DNA of 14,494 nt from DATIHT01 sp964348615 (GCA_964348615.1 CAYGDE010000016.1:1-14494); one strand, 5' to 3'; positions 6,481 through 14,192 are shown, counted from the stretch's first letter. The notes: generated by a model not told the origin, from the sequence alone. Numbers and translations: made by a program.

Positions 6481-6926
6481 CCAGAACAGCTTGGAAGTGC
6501 TTCTTTAAAGTTCAATAGTCTCAAATTTGAACTGATTGAATAAATCACTGTTAAATTACATAAATCTTCTTTGCCAAAACCTTTTTCAAGAAGCCATTTT
6601 TCTATTTCCTGATTGTACTGGTCGTATTTTTCGATATCTTGAGAATAGAATGACACAAAGAAGGCGTCTGGTGTTGGTGCATATCCTAGCTGGTAATTAG
6701 TATTATCTATAAGTATCCCAAAGTTTCCTTGTTTGGAAATTGGTTTTGAAACTGCCTCCTGTTTTATTTGTTGAGCTTCTTTTGAAAGGGGGGGCTTATT
6801 TTGGACTTGTGCAATTGTTGGAGTGTTTCTTTGTGCGAGCTTTTCTTTAAAAAAGCCAAAATATGTGACTATGCCTACTATTGCGACTAATAACATTATG
6901 ATAGCTAGGTATAATTTATTATTCAT
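6477..6926 (-). CDS. 149-residue single-pass membrane protein, unknown function
   Basis: A short N-terminus and one membrane helix (residues 5-24, LYLAIIMLLVAIVGIVTYFG) lead through a charged linker (28-65) to a small domain (66-149). That domain contains NYQLGYAPTPDAFFVSFY, a helix with IEKWLLEKGFGKEDLC, and ends ALPSCSG; Cys123 and Cys147 could form a disulfide if the domain is extracytoplasmic. It is the last gene of the operon headed by the gene at 12523, starting 7 bases after the giant protein's stop codon. TATAAT overlaps that stop codon 6 bases before the ATG, so a leaderless secondary message is possible. Its stop overlaps the stop of the convergent protease-like gene. Small Patescibacteria proteins of this plan, a helix plus a domain with two late cysteines, seem familiar, but I know no function. 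Confidence 0.8.
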   Translation of the reverse strand: MNNKLYLAIIMLLVAIVGIVTYFGFFKEKLAQRNTPTIAQVQNKPPLSKEAQQIKQEAVSKPISKQGNFGILIDNTNYQLGYAPTPDAFFVSFYSQDIEKYDQYNQEIEKWLLEKGFGKEDLCNLTVIYSISSNLRLLNFKEALPSCSG

Positions 6927-6933
6927 TTAAATA

Positions 6934-9900
6934 TTATAGACAACCTTCTGCTGTCCATTTATTTTGAACCGGATTTTCCCTTGCCGCTTGCCAATATCCC
7001 CAACCACAGTAAAAAGGCGAACCTGCTTTTAGCCTATGTTCTTGAAAATAGTTGAAAGCATATTGTACCTGCTTATGCCATTCAGCGGGGACTGTCCATT
7101 GGAATAATCCGTAAGCTATGCCGTTGATTGCCTGAGCGGTTACATTTGGATAATATCCACTTTCTAGCTTAATCACAGGGCTGAAGAAGAAATTTATATT
7201 TGCATCCGAAATACCGATGCTTCTGCCATAACTAAACATGTAGGCATATAGGGCATCTGGATTGTAATCACAATTTGGTACTGCAAAGTTACCTATGTAA
7301 ATGCCAGGAGGAGGAGCAGAATCTGCCCAATTATTGCCGCATTTTGGAAAGATTGTCCCTGCAGGGACGTTTACCTTTTTCACCTCGAGAGTACTTGATG
7401 ATGTGCGGCATACATTAGAAGTAGAACAAGCTTTTATTTCAAAATCATATTTGTTTTGTGGGGTAGTTTGGTTAGTCTGCAATTTTAATTTAACAACAGA
7501 GGTAGTTCTGTCCAATGTGCTTGAACTTGGAGGGTCGTAAGATGCTGTAATTGACGGTTCGGCAATTGGTTGACCGTTTGCGGGCGATAAATTTATTTTT
7601 TCATTCCATCCGCTTGTGTAATCAAATTGGATACTGTAAGTAGTGGAAGCACCGGGTTCAACCTGAAGTGTTTTTTCAGCTATCAAAACTTGGAAATCCT
7701 TTGGACCGCAGGATTCTGTTACAAATGTTTGTTCACCTGAATGGTACCAAACTCCATTATATAAGTTTGCTACTCTCCAAACATATTTATCATTAGATTC
7801 TATACTTTCCAAAATAGATGATTTGATATTTGCCCCAAAAGGGCCTGCAATTGAATAGCTTCCAGGTGTCCAGCCAGAGATTTTTTCAGATTTCCAATCA
7901 ATTTGTTGTATTTCTGCAGCGAATCTTTCTTGTCCATTTTCGACAACATATCCCGGTAGCCATTTGAATGTAGCAGACCATTTACCTGCTTGGACATCGC
8001 ATATAAAGTCAGAAGGGGGTACTGTTGCAGGGCTGGTAAAGCTTAGTGGTTCGGGAATGGGAAGTATTTGTGGTTGGACGACAGAATATTGCGCGCTGGC
8101 CTGTTGACTTTGGGTGTTTGAACCATATTCACATGAAGAATCAACGAATAATCTTGCAGTATATGTGCCTTCTGCAATTGGAGTCAAACCCTCTTTGAAT
8201 GTAGTCGAGACAGTTTTGGTAATTTCGGAACCAGGCTGAATGCTTCCCAGACTTATACCACCGCGAGCTAGGCAAGGTAAAGGATTTGGGGAATTTGCAA
8301 GGACAGTAGTCCAATAATTTTTAGCTTCGGATTTACCTATATTTTGGATCGTGACATCAAAAACGACCGGTGTATCTGGAGCAAAAGTGGTGCTTTTAAG
8401 AGTTGCACTTTTTATAACTAATTGCGCTTCAGAAGGCGCTTCAGGTTCAGGGATTTTTGTACAATCTTTTGTTGTGAATTGGGCAGATGAGGATAGATGC
8501 CAGGCAGGGTTTCCTTCGAAAAGGGTATTAATTGTCCAATAGTAAGTCGTGTTGGGTTCGAGGTGGGGGATCTGCCAACCCAGATGACCCGGATCGTTGC
8601 TGAGTGTACCTGTTTGGTAAAAGTTACCGCCATATCCTGGAGGGTTCGTGGTGGCAAAATAGTCGCCGGTGAAGGTGGAGTTTTTGGAAACATCAATCCA
8701 TTGGCTAAGAATATATGCCGACGGTTTGCCTAGTGTCCAGTTGAAAATGAGTGGGACTTTACCATCCTGAGTACAATTTTGTTCTTGTTCAACTATGCCC
8801 AATACTGCCGGTTCATTTTGTACTGGCGGGGTAGGTGTGGTTGGTTCTGTCGGTGTTGCCGGCGGGATTGGAATTTCCGGCGCGGGATTTTTCTTAACAA
8901 CTGTAAACCTTCTTATTTCGGAGGGCGCAGGCGCAAAACCGGCATCGTTTGACGCTGCTACCCGAAAATAGTAGGTACCATCCAAGCTTGCAAAAGGCAT
9001 GTCCCCGTCACCTATTAGGCTTGCCCCACCAGTTGCATCTTTTTGGAATTTGAGCCAGCTACATTGCTGGTAGCCGACAATTGTTTCTGTTGTTGTGCAT
9101 CCGTTCCATTGGGAAAAGTTAGCGTTTTGGGAAACGTCCAGCCAATAATTTGTGGCATTGCCCTTTGGGTCTTGCCAGCTAAATACTATGTTTGCAATTT
9201 CATTTAAATTAAATTCGGTTCCATTTGCCGGAGCATTCAAAATAGGTGCTGCCGGAAGGCTTGCTTGTGGAGGAGCGGGAGGTGTTCCGCCGGTTGGCGG
9301 TGGAGGCGGAGTTGTGGGCGGCTGATCTTTTGGAATATCAATTGTCTGGAATTTATCTGCAGAAGATTTTGCGTTAAAAGTGCACGCCTCATCTGCACAA
9401 GTATATATATTCCAGGCATGAGGCTGGTTAGGCGTTAAGCCGGATAAGGAAAAAGTCTGGATGTTCCTTTCAAATTCTCCAACTTTGAGCGCATTTGATG
9501 GGGTAGGTATTTGTCCGTCATCATGTTTGAGATAGACAACTTGTCTAATAAATGAATGGATGTCGTTTCTAGTATCATATTGCCACCCGAAATATCCGCC
9601 GATCCCTGTTGCCGGGTCGTATGAACCTACCAAACCCGGTGAACCGAATCCGTCGTCTCTTGGACCCGCGTTAAGTGCTGTTGCTGCAAAAACTTGCGCT
9701 GCCGGAGGTTGGGTTGGGCTTTGGGGTTCATATCTTAGTGTAAATACTTCAGACTGTGTATATTTATTGCCATCTTGGCATGTTTTCATTGCTGCAACTC
9801 TCCATTGATAATCCTTTCCAGGTGTTAATCCGCTCCATAGTTTTTCTTCTGCGGGGCCATTGGCAAATTCGGAATTCCAGCTCGGCCATGGGGAAGTAGT

Positions 9901-12069
9901 GATATTTTGGCCAACAGGTGCATACCACCAACTGGCGAAATTATTGTCGGACAAGTCTAGGAAGTATTGGTCTTCTCCGGTTGCATTTGTCCATTGGAAG
10001 CTTGGGAATGGGTCCTTGGTAGTACCGCTAGGGTCTTTGAGGTTAAACGTACCTGGGGCATTACATGCTACCGGTATTGGAGTACCGACGGGTGGGGCAG
10101 GGGTGGTACCACAGTGATTTGTTTGCAATGAAAAGACCTGCGACGGGTACCAATCACCACCCGCGACATGGGTATTTATTCGCCAGTAGATGGGGGTGTT
10201 GTGGGCGATATTTGCGATTGTAGTTATATTCTGCCCAACTGCTAGCTGGGTACCTGTTGGCCAGGGATCCTGACCTGTGGTGTTGATATCGATATACTGC
10301 AAGTCGAAAGTAGCTCCAGTTGCCGGTGTCCAGGAAAATGTGATGTTAACCAAAGAATCAGTTGTACAAGTCTGGCCGACTTCCCGGTTTAAGACTGCTG
10401 GTTCTGGAGGAAATTCGGGTTCAGGAGCTGGCGGAGTTGTTGTTGGCGGCGGTTCTGGTGGTGGTTGGGTTGGTGTGCCGCTGTCTGTTGTGCAGTCTCT
10501 TGCGACGCTTGTTGAGCCAACTGTTTGCGGAATATAGACGCCGGCAGAATTGTAAGATGTTACGCGGAAGTAGTAAGGTTTTTGGCTGTCCGGGAATTTA
10601 CCGTCTTGCATTGGATGGTCTAAATCCCAAGTGAACGTAGTGTTGTTACTTCCGGCAATTGGTATGTTGGAAAAAGGTGAAAAGCTGCTGTTTTCGGAAA
10701 CATCGAACCAGTATCCTTCGGCTGAGGCGACTTTCGACCAGGAAAATGTAAAAGTAGGAAGCGGACCGAATCCGAAATCCCTACAGTCGCTATTTACAAA
10801 TTTTACAGAGGCAGGTGCGGGAGGTATCCCCGCAGGAGGTTGAGCAGGAGGTTGAGCAGGTGGTCCGCCGGCTGGCGGAGGCGGAGGTGTTGCCTGACAG
10901 CTTGGAATTGCTTCGATTGTTGACCCTGCCCCCGGGCTAATGCCATTTGCATTCCAGGCAGAAACAGCCCAAAAGTAAGATTCATTCGGATAAAGGTCGG
11001 GAATGGATACTTGGGTATTGTTTCCTACGTCCTTATCCACAATTCCCCTGGAACCGTAATCTACCCTGACAAAATAGGTTTGGGCATTTGCTACTGGGTT
11101 CCATTTAACAATTTGGGAATAGCTTGCGCCATTAACACAAGGTGGCTGGTTTAAAACACCTAAACCATCCGGGTCGGCAGGAGGAGTGGCTGGGGCGCAG
11201 GAATTTGTTTTAAGCGACGAAACTTCCGAAGGATACCAGTCACCGCCTGCGACATGGGTATTAATTCTCCAGTAGATTTGTGTATCGTGAGCAATGTTGT
11301 CAATTTGAACGAACTTTTGCCCTACGTTTAGCTGTGTGCCACTCCAGGGACCTTGATTGGATGTGCCGATGTCTAGGTAATGCAAGTCGAAGGTAGCATC
11401 TTTTGCCGGAGTCCAGGAAAAAGTGATGTTAACAAATGATTCATTGGCGCATGCCTGATTGACGTTTGGATTTAGTATTGCCGGTGTAACCTTAACCGGA
11501 GTAGGCGGCGGGGTAGTTGTAGGTGGTGGTTTCGGTGTTGGTGTGGCTGCAGGTGGTGGGGGTGGTGCGGCCGGGCAGGAGCCGGTGCCGATATTGCTTT
11601 CGGTATGGTAGTAGCCTTCGCCAAAATTAGACCCGGTTTGCACCCAAACGCGCCAGTTGTATTGACTGGCACAATCGAGATTTTTGTTAATTGAGGTTGC
11701 ATTTGCTGGCAGTGCGTCGGCACTGCCTTCTTCCCAGGATTGGGAGAATTTTTTAAGGTCAAAGTAAAGACCGTTTGCTGCTGGGTCTGTAACTTGTGAC
11801 CAGGTAAAAGTATGGTTAACTGTGGAGGCTTGAAGGACGGAAGGCTGATTATTATTGTTGGGAACTGTAGTCGCAACTCCTAAAAAAAGCGCAATAGCAG
11901 CAGCAAGAGAAGCGATTGTTCCTGTTTCGATAAAACCTTTTTTAACAATAAGCATACGGTTTAAAGTGATGATATTGTTTCTGGTATCACGCCTGGTGCA
12001 AATGTGATACCTTTCGACCTTCTTGCAAACTCCGGCTTTTTTGAGGAAGAAATGGGCAAGTTTTGTCAT
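6934..12069 (-). CDS. Giant secreted modular protein with C-terminal lytic-transglycosylase-like domain
   Basis: The product has 1711 residues. A hydrophobic segment at 49-68 (TGTIASLAAAIALFLGVATT) acts as signal or anchor. About ten FN3-like beta-sandwich modules follow, at roughly 85-165, 193-291, 304-391, 421-527, 557-653, 667-780, 790-910, 939-1058, 1085-1203 and 1340-1454. They share motifs such as FTFSW, WFDVS and YYWRV, and many are joined by Pro/Thr-rich linkers. Residues 1215-1332 look like a CARDB domain (VVFDVTIQNIGKSEAKNYW), and 1458-1565 like a further Ig-type domain. Residues 1575-1711 resemble a lysozyme-like/SLT domain: KLESGYYP gives a candidate catalytic Glu1636, and AYGLFQW follows at 1652-1658. 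Its likely role is a surface protein that binds via its modules and cleaves peptidoglycan. Start 12069 (TAAaATG after the upstream stop) is favoured by coupling; Met39 at 11955 gives a cleaner signal peptide. Confidence 0.85.
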   Translation of the reverse strand: MTKLAHFFLKKAGVCKKVERYHICTRRDTRNNIITLNRMLIVKKGFIETGTIASLAAAIALFLGVATTVPNNNNQPSVLQASTVNHTFTWSQVTDPAANGLYFDLKKFSQSWEEGSADALPANATSINKNLDCASQYNWRVWVQTGSNFGEGYYHTESNIGTGSCPAAPPPPPAATPTPKPPPTTTPPPTPVKVTPAILNPNVNQACANESFVNITFSWTPAKDATFDLHYLDIGTSNQGPWSGTQLNVGQKFVQIDNIAHDTQIYWRINTHVAGGDWYPSEVSSLKTNSCAPATPPADPDGLGVLNQPPCVNGASYSQIVKWNPVANAQTYFVRVDYGSRGIVDKDVGNNTQVSIPDLYPNESYFWAVSAWNANGISPGAGSTIEAIPSCQATPPPPPAGGPPAQPPAQPPAGIPPAPASVKFVNSDCRDFGFGPLPTFTFSWSKVASAEGYWFDVSENSSFSPFSNIPIAGSNNTTFTWDLDHPMQDGKFPDSQKPYYFRVTSYNSAGVYIPQTVGSTSVARDCTTDSGTPTQPPPEPPPTTTPPAPEPEFPPEPAVLNREVGQTCTTDSLVNITFSWTPATGATFDLQYIDINTTGQDPWPTGTQLAVGQNITTIANIAHNTPIYWRINTHVAGGDWYPSQVFSLQTNHCGTTPAPPVGTPIPVACNAPGTFNLKDPSGTTKDPFPSFQWTNATGEDQYFLDLSDNNFASWWYAPVGQNITTSPWPSWNSEFANGPAEEKLWSGLTPGKDYQWRVAAMKTCQDGNKYTQSEVFTLRYEPQSPTQPPAAQVFAATALNAGPRDDGFGSPGLVGSYDPATGIGGYFGWQYDTRNDIHSFIRQVVYLKHDDGQIPTPSNALKVGEFERNIQTFSLSGLTPNQPHAWNIYTCADEACTFNAKSSADKFQTIDIPKDQPPTTPPPPPTGGTPPAPPQASLPAAPILNAPANGTEFNLNEIANIVFSWQDPKGNATNYWLDVSQNANFSQWNGCTTTETIVGYQQCSWLKFQKDATGGASLIGDGDMPFASLDGTYYFRVAASNDAGFAPAPSEIRRFTVVKKNPAPEIPIPPATPTEPTTPTPPVQNEPAVLGIVEQEQNCTQDGKVPLIFNWTLGKPSAYILSQWIDVSKNSTFTGDYFATTNPPGYGGNFYQTGTLSNDPGHLGWQIPHLEPNTTYYWTINTLFEGNPAWHLSSSAQFTTKDCTKIPEPEAPSEAQLVIKSATLKSTTFAPDTPVVFDVTIQNIGKSEAKNYWTTVLANSPNPLPCLARGGISLGSIQPGSEITKTVSTTFKEGLTPIAEGTYTARLFVDSSCEYGSNTQSQQASAQYSVVQPQILPIPEPLSFTSPATVPPSDFICDVQAGKWSATFKWLPGYVVENGQERFAAEIQQIDWKSEKISGWTPGSYSIAGPFGANIKSSILESIESNDKYVWRVANLYNGVWYHSGEQTFVTESCGPKDFQVLIAEKTLQVEPGASTTYSIQFDYTSGWNEKINLSPANGQPIAEPSITASYDPPSSSTLDRTTSVVKLKLQTNQTTPQNKYDFEIKACSTSNVCRTSSSTLEVKKVNVPAGTIFPKCGNNWADSAPPPGIYIGNFAVPNCDYNPDALYAYMFSYGRSIGISDANINFFFSPVIKLESGYYPNVTAQAINGIAYGLFQWTVPAEWHKQVQYAFNYFQEHRLKAGSPFYCGWGYWQAARENPVQNKWTAEGCL
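10111..10374 (-). repeat. Module 5 of the giant protein, duplicate of module 2
   Basis: Residues 566-653 match residues 205-291 at about 61 of 88 positions by hand count, including the identical stretch IYWRINTHVAGGDWYPS. Other modules of the protein are far more divergent, so this pair arose by internal duplication or is kept similar by recombination. Confidence 0.8.
11197..11457 (-). repeat. Module 2 of the giant protein, duplicate of module 5
   Basis: Partner of 10111-10374. The two copies are clearly similar at nucleotide level too, for example around gcgacatgggtatt in both. They are separated by two unrelated modules of the same protein (residues 304-391 and 421-527). Confidence 0.8.
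11983..12011. repeat. Perfect 8-bp inverted repeat near the 5' end of the giant gene
   Basis: GGTATCAC at 11983-11990 and GTGATACC at 12004-12011 are exact reverse complements around a 13-base spacer. It lies within the first codons if translation begins at 12069, but within a 114-base leader if it begins at 11955. In the latter case it could be a leader hairpin or a protein-binding operator. Confidence 0.55.
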
Positions 12070-12070
12070 T

Positions 12071-12523
12071 TTATCTGGAAACGTTATTTTGGACGTTTAA
12101 TTTTGTTGATATGTAGGAAGAACCCAGGTTGTCTTGGCCAACTTTAATATCAAGCGTATGGGCACCGTCTTGGTGCTTGGTTGAATCCCAAAATATTGTT
12201 AATTTTTCTGTTTTTTGCGAAGTGAGGGCTTGTACTTTTTGACCGTCGACTTTAAGATCTGCCGATACTATTTTTGGCCCATTGGTAAGAGTAGTCACCA
12301 AGGGGACAGACCCGGAAACTGTTGAATTTGCCCTAGGGGAAATTAAATTAAAGTCAACGATTGGGGTTTGGGCTGAAACCGGGACAATTTTAGGCAGCAA
12401 AGTTTTGCTTGATGGAAAAATGAAAAAAAACAGGATGATGATCAAAAGCGAATTAGCAACGCAAAGCAGTGCGAGTACAAAATGTGCCTCTTTTTCGTTG
12501 GTGAATAAATGTGGCAGCTTCAT
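12071..12523 (-). CDS. Membrane-anchored single Ig-like domain protein
   Basis: 150 residues. A cytoplasmic start (MKLPHLFTNEKEAH) leads into a membrane helix at 14-37 (core VANSLLIIILFFFIF), then a short linker and one bacterial Ig-like domain at about 57-145. The domain has the pattern of this fold: ISPRANSTVSGSVPL at the start, ADLKVDGQKVQAL, then FWDSTKHQDGAHTLDIKV, where a W-D-S/T strand is followed by a DG-x-HTL strand. It is the first gene of a three-gene operon and its stop lies 1 base from the giant protein's ATG (TAAaATG), so translation of the two is probably coupled. It may partner or anchor the giant protein at the membrane; this is inference. The start lacks a Shine-Dalgarno site. 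Confidence 0.8.
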   Translation of the reverse strand: MKLPHLFTNEKEAHFVLALLCVANSLLIIILFFFIFPSSKTLLPKIVPVSAQTPIVDFNLISPRANSTVSGSVPLVTTLTNGPKIVSADLKVDGQKVQALTSQKTEKLTIFWDSTKHQDGAHTLDIKVGQDNLGSSYISTKLNVQNNVSR

Positions 12524-12578
12524 CCGGGAAATAGGATGAATTACAGTTGCAGGCTGAAACTCGTCCTACTACCAGTAA

Positions 12579-12603
12579 ATGATATATATAGGGAGCTTGT
12601 CAA
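12579..12603 (-). promoter_or_regulatory. Candidate promoter of the Ig-like/giant protein operon
   Basis: A perfect -35 hexamer TTGACA lies on the minus strand at 12603-12598, followed by an AT-rich run (TATATATATCAT). The best -10 match, TATCAT at 12584-12579, is only 13 bases away, shorter than ideal. Initiation here would give a leader of roughly 50 bases before the ATG at 12523. Confidence 0.35.
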
Positions 12604-12614
12604 CAGTAGGAAGG

Positions 12615-12638
12615 GTCTACAGTCTACGGTCTACGGAC
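12615..12638. repeat. 7-base tandem repeat abutting a stop codon
   Basis: GTCTAC occurs at 12615-12620, 12622-12627 and 12629-12634, a 7-base period, followed by GGAC. The stretch ends directly at the stop codon of the cupredoxin-like gene. Its placement is like that of hairpin repeat copy 2, but no complementary arm is seen. Confidence 0.6.
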
Positions 12639-13001
12639 TTATTCGACTGTTATTTCTCCGGTAATTTGGGGCATTTTGTGGTCGTGGAATTTCCAAATCC
12701 CGGCTTTTGTAAAAGTGAAACTCCAACTTTGACCTGGTGCAATTACACCCTTCGGGTCGAACTGGGGATATACCCCATGGGTTGGATGAATGTTTGAAGC
12801 AGGCCAAATATCCTGATTGCTTTTATTATTAAAGGTTATAGTTTGACCTACTTTGATGGTGGCTATATTGGGGGAATAAGTGTTGTTTGTAAAGTCGATT
12901 ATGAGGTCTGTGGGAGGAGTGGATGTTTCTGTTTTTTTCGAACAACCGGAAACAAGTAGTGAAGTAAGGATAAAGGCCAAAACTAAGATAAGTTTTATCA
13001 T
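12639..13001 (-). CDS. Cupredoxin-like lipoprotein lacking the usual copper cysteine
   Basis: From the ATG at 13001 the product has 120 residues; the numbers below count from the alternative ATG at 13007, two residues earlier. A lipoprotein signal ends in the lipobox LLVSGC, with lipidation at Cys22. The mature part is a cupredoxin-like beta-sandwich: TYSPNIATIKVGQTITFNN, then SNIHPTH (His74, His77), GVIAPGQSWSFTFTKAGIW, and FHDHKMPQITGEITVE (His108, His110, Met112). In plastocyanin-type proteins the last loop carries Cys, His and Met; here no cysteine remains after the lipobox, so a classical blue type 1 site is not expected, though the histidine cluster could still bind copper. The start at 13001 overlaps the upstream stop as ATGA, a translational coupling pattern. 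It should sit on the outer face of the cytoplasmic membrane with the Cys/His-rich protein encoded upstream. Confidence 0.85.
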   Translation of the reverse strand: MIKLILVLAFILTSLLVSGCSKKTETSTPPTDLIIDFTNNTYSPNIATIKVGQTITFNNKSNQDIWPASNIHPTHGVYPQFDPKGVIAPGQSWSFTFTKAGIWKFHDHKMPQITGEITVE

Positions 13002-14113
13002 TGGCAATTTTGTTTAAAGCCTTTTTCGATTTTTTCGCAAAACTCTATTTTTTGTTCTTGGGTTAGAATTTCTCCAGATCTGCCAATGATTGTTTCATAG
13101 CAGCCATTTTTTTGAGCCTGGTTTGTTAACTTTTTACAGAATTCGATTGCAGAGTCTGCTCCGGTAGGATCCCAAAAATAGTCTTGGACTGCGCCATTTA
13201 AACATTCTATTTGAAATGATTCGGTGTTGGTAAAGCTACAAAGAGAAATGGATTTGTCAAAATTGGGTCTTGTGTATGCAGAAACATCTCTTCCCATACT
13301 TGCGAAGCAAAGTGACTGAAATTTTTCAGGGGCGCTGTTACATTCGCCGGCTACTTTTTCGAAGTCGGCCCCGAATATTTGCAGCATTCTTGAAGTTTGT
13401 AAAAAGTAGCACTCGTCTTGATATTTTTCAGCCACAGCATTGCATGGAAACTGCGGGTCTTGGGATAAATAGGTTGTGACATGGGTAGGGTCTTGAGCTT
13501 CTTCTTTAGTGAACGCACCTGTGTAATTTTCCATAAACACTCCAGTTGTGCATGAACTTTGATCCTTATCTTCTTTTAATTGGTCACAAGAGGAAAGTGC
13601 TTCTGTTATTTGGTAGTTGGACCAAGCCATTAGTCCGTGTCCAACTCCATGGAAGCATTGGTGCCTAAAAAAGGTATTTAAATCTTGAGTGCAGAGGGTA
13701 TTTAAATTTTCTTCCAAATTTACAGTACCGTAAAGGGCGAAATAGCCTTCCGTAGTGCCATGGTAGTAACCGGAATGACATTCTCCAGAGCCGTTTTTAA
13801 AGGCTTCTTGGGCAGACATTATGGTGATCGCAAATCTGCCCGCTTTGTGTGCGCTTTGGTGGCAATCGATGCCGGTTTCTGCGGACTTTGCAAGAAGCGT
13901 AGCAAGCGTTGTTTTTGGGCCATTTTGCACAAGATATTGTTTGAGTACTTCCTCATTTGTCAAAATGTCCTCAGGATTTATGTATTCGTTTTGTAGGTTT
14001 TGGGCGTTGGAATTTTGTCCTTTTGAGAATGTCGGGAGAGCGAAGAACAGGATTATTAAAAAAGAAACTGAGGTGCAAAGAAGATAAAATAGCAGATTAT
14101 CAGAATATTTCAT
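12998..14113 (-). CDS. Membrane-anchored Cys/His-rich repeat protein, possible metal- or heme-binding
   Basis: 371 residues. A membrane helix at 8-29 (FYLLCTSVSFLIILFFALP) is followed by an extracytoplasmic part. Three Cys-His motifs come first: CHQSAH (Cys84, His85, His89), CHSGYYHG (Cys112, His113, His118) and CFHGVGHG (Cys153, His155, His159). From residue 141 on, cysteines occur in pairs 11-12 apart: 141/153, 176/188, 224/235, 258/269, 292/304, 326/338 and 359/370. First cysteines are mostly 33-35 apart, a period like TPR or Sel1 helical hairpins, each perhaps pinned by a disulfide. Sixteen cysteines lie outside the membrane helix. I recognise no named family. It overlaps the cupredoxin-like gene by 4 bases, so the two products probably act together, perhaps in metal handling or redox chemistry; this is inference. 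No Shine-Dalgarno site is evident. Confidence 0.8.
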   Translation of the reverse strand: MKYSDNLLFYLLCTSVSFLIILFFALPTFSKGQNSNAQNLQNEYINPEDILTNEEVLKQYLVQNGPKTTLATLLAKSAETGIDCHQSAHKAGRFAITIMSAQEAFKNGSGECHSGYYHGTTEGYFALYGTVNLEENLNTLCTQDLNTFFRHQCFHGVGHGLMAWSNYQITEALSSCDQLKEDKDQSSCTTGVFMENYTGAFTKEEAQDPTHVTTYLSQDPQFPCNAVAEKYQDECYFLQTSRMLQIFGADFEKVAGECNSAPEKFQSLCFASMGRDVSAYTRPNFDKSISLCSFTNTESFQIECLNGAVQDYFWDPTGADSAIEFCKKLTNQAQKNGCYETIIGRSGEILTQEQKIEFCEKIEKGFKQNCQ

Positions 14114-14163
14114 ACTCTTTTTGAGATTTGCGTTATTAATTCAGATTAACATACTCAAGGCAC

Positions 14164-14192
14164 TTGACAGCTACAACCTATAGTGGTAAAAT
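14164..14192 (+). promoter_or_regulatory. Strong sigma-70-type promoter of the right-edge lipoprotein
   Basis: TTGACA at 14164-14169, 17 bases, then TAAAAT at 14187-14192: a perfect -35, ideal spacing and a five-of-six -10. Initiation near 14199 would leave a leader of about 10 bases before the ATG at 14209, with no Shine-Dalgarno site. Confidence 0.7.

Noticed and set aside
9560..9808. Plus-strand frame inside the giant gene
   Set aside because: Shadow of the minus-strand coding sequence, without a start signal or sensible composition; the other frames antisense to 6934-12069 are the same.
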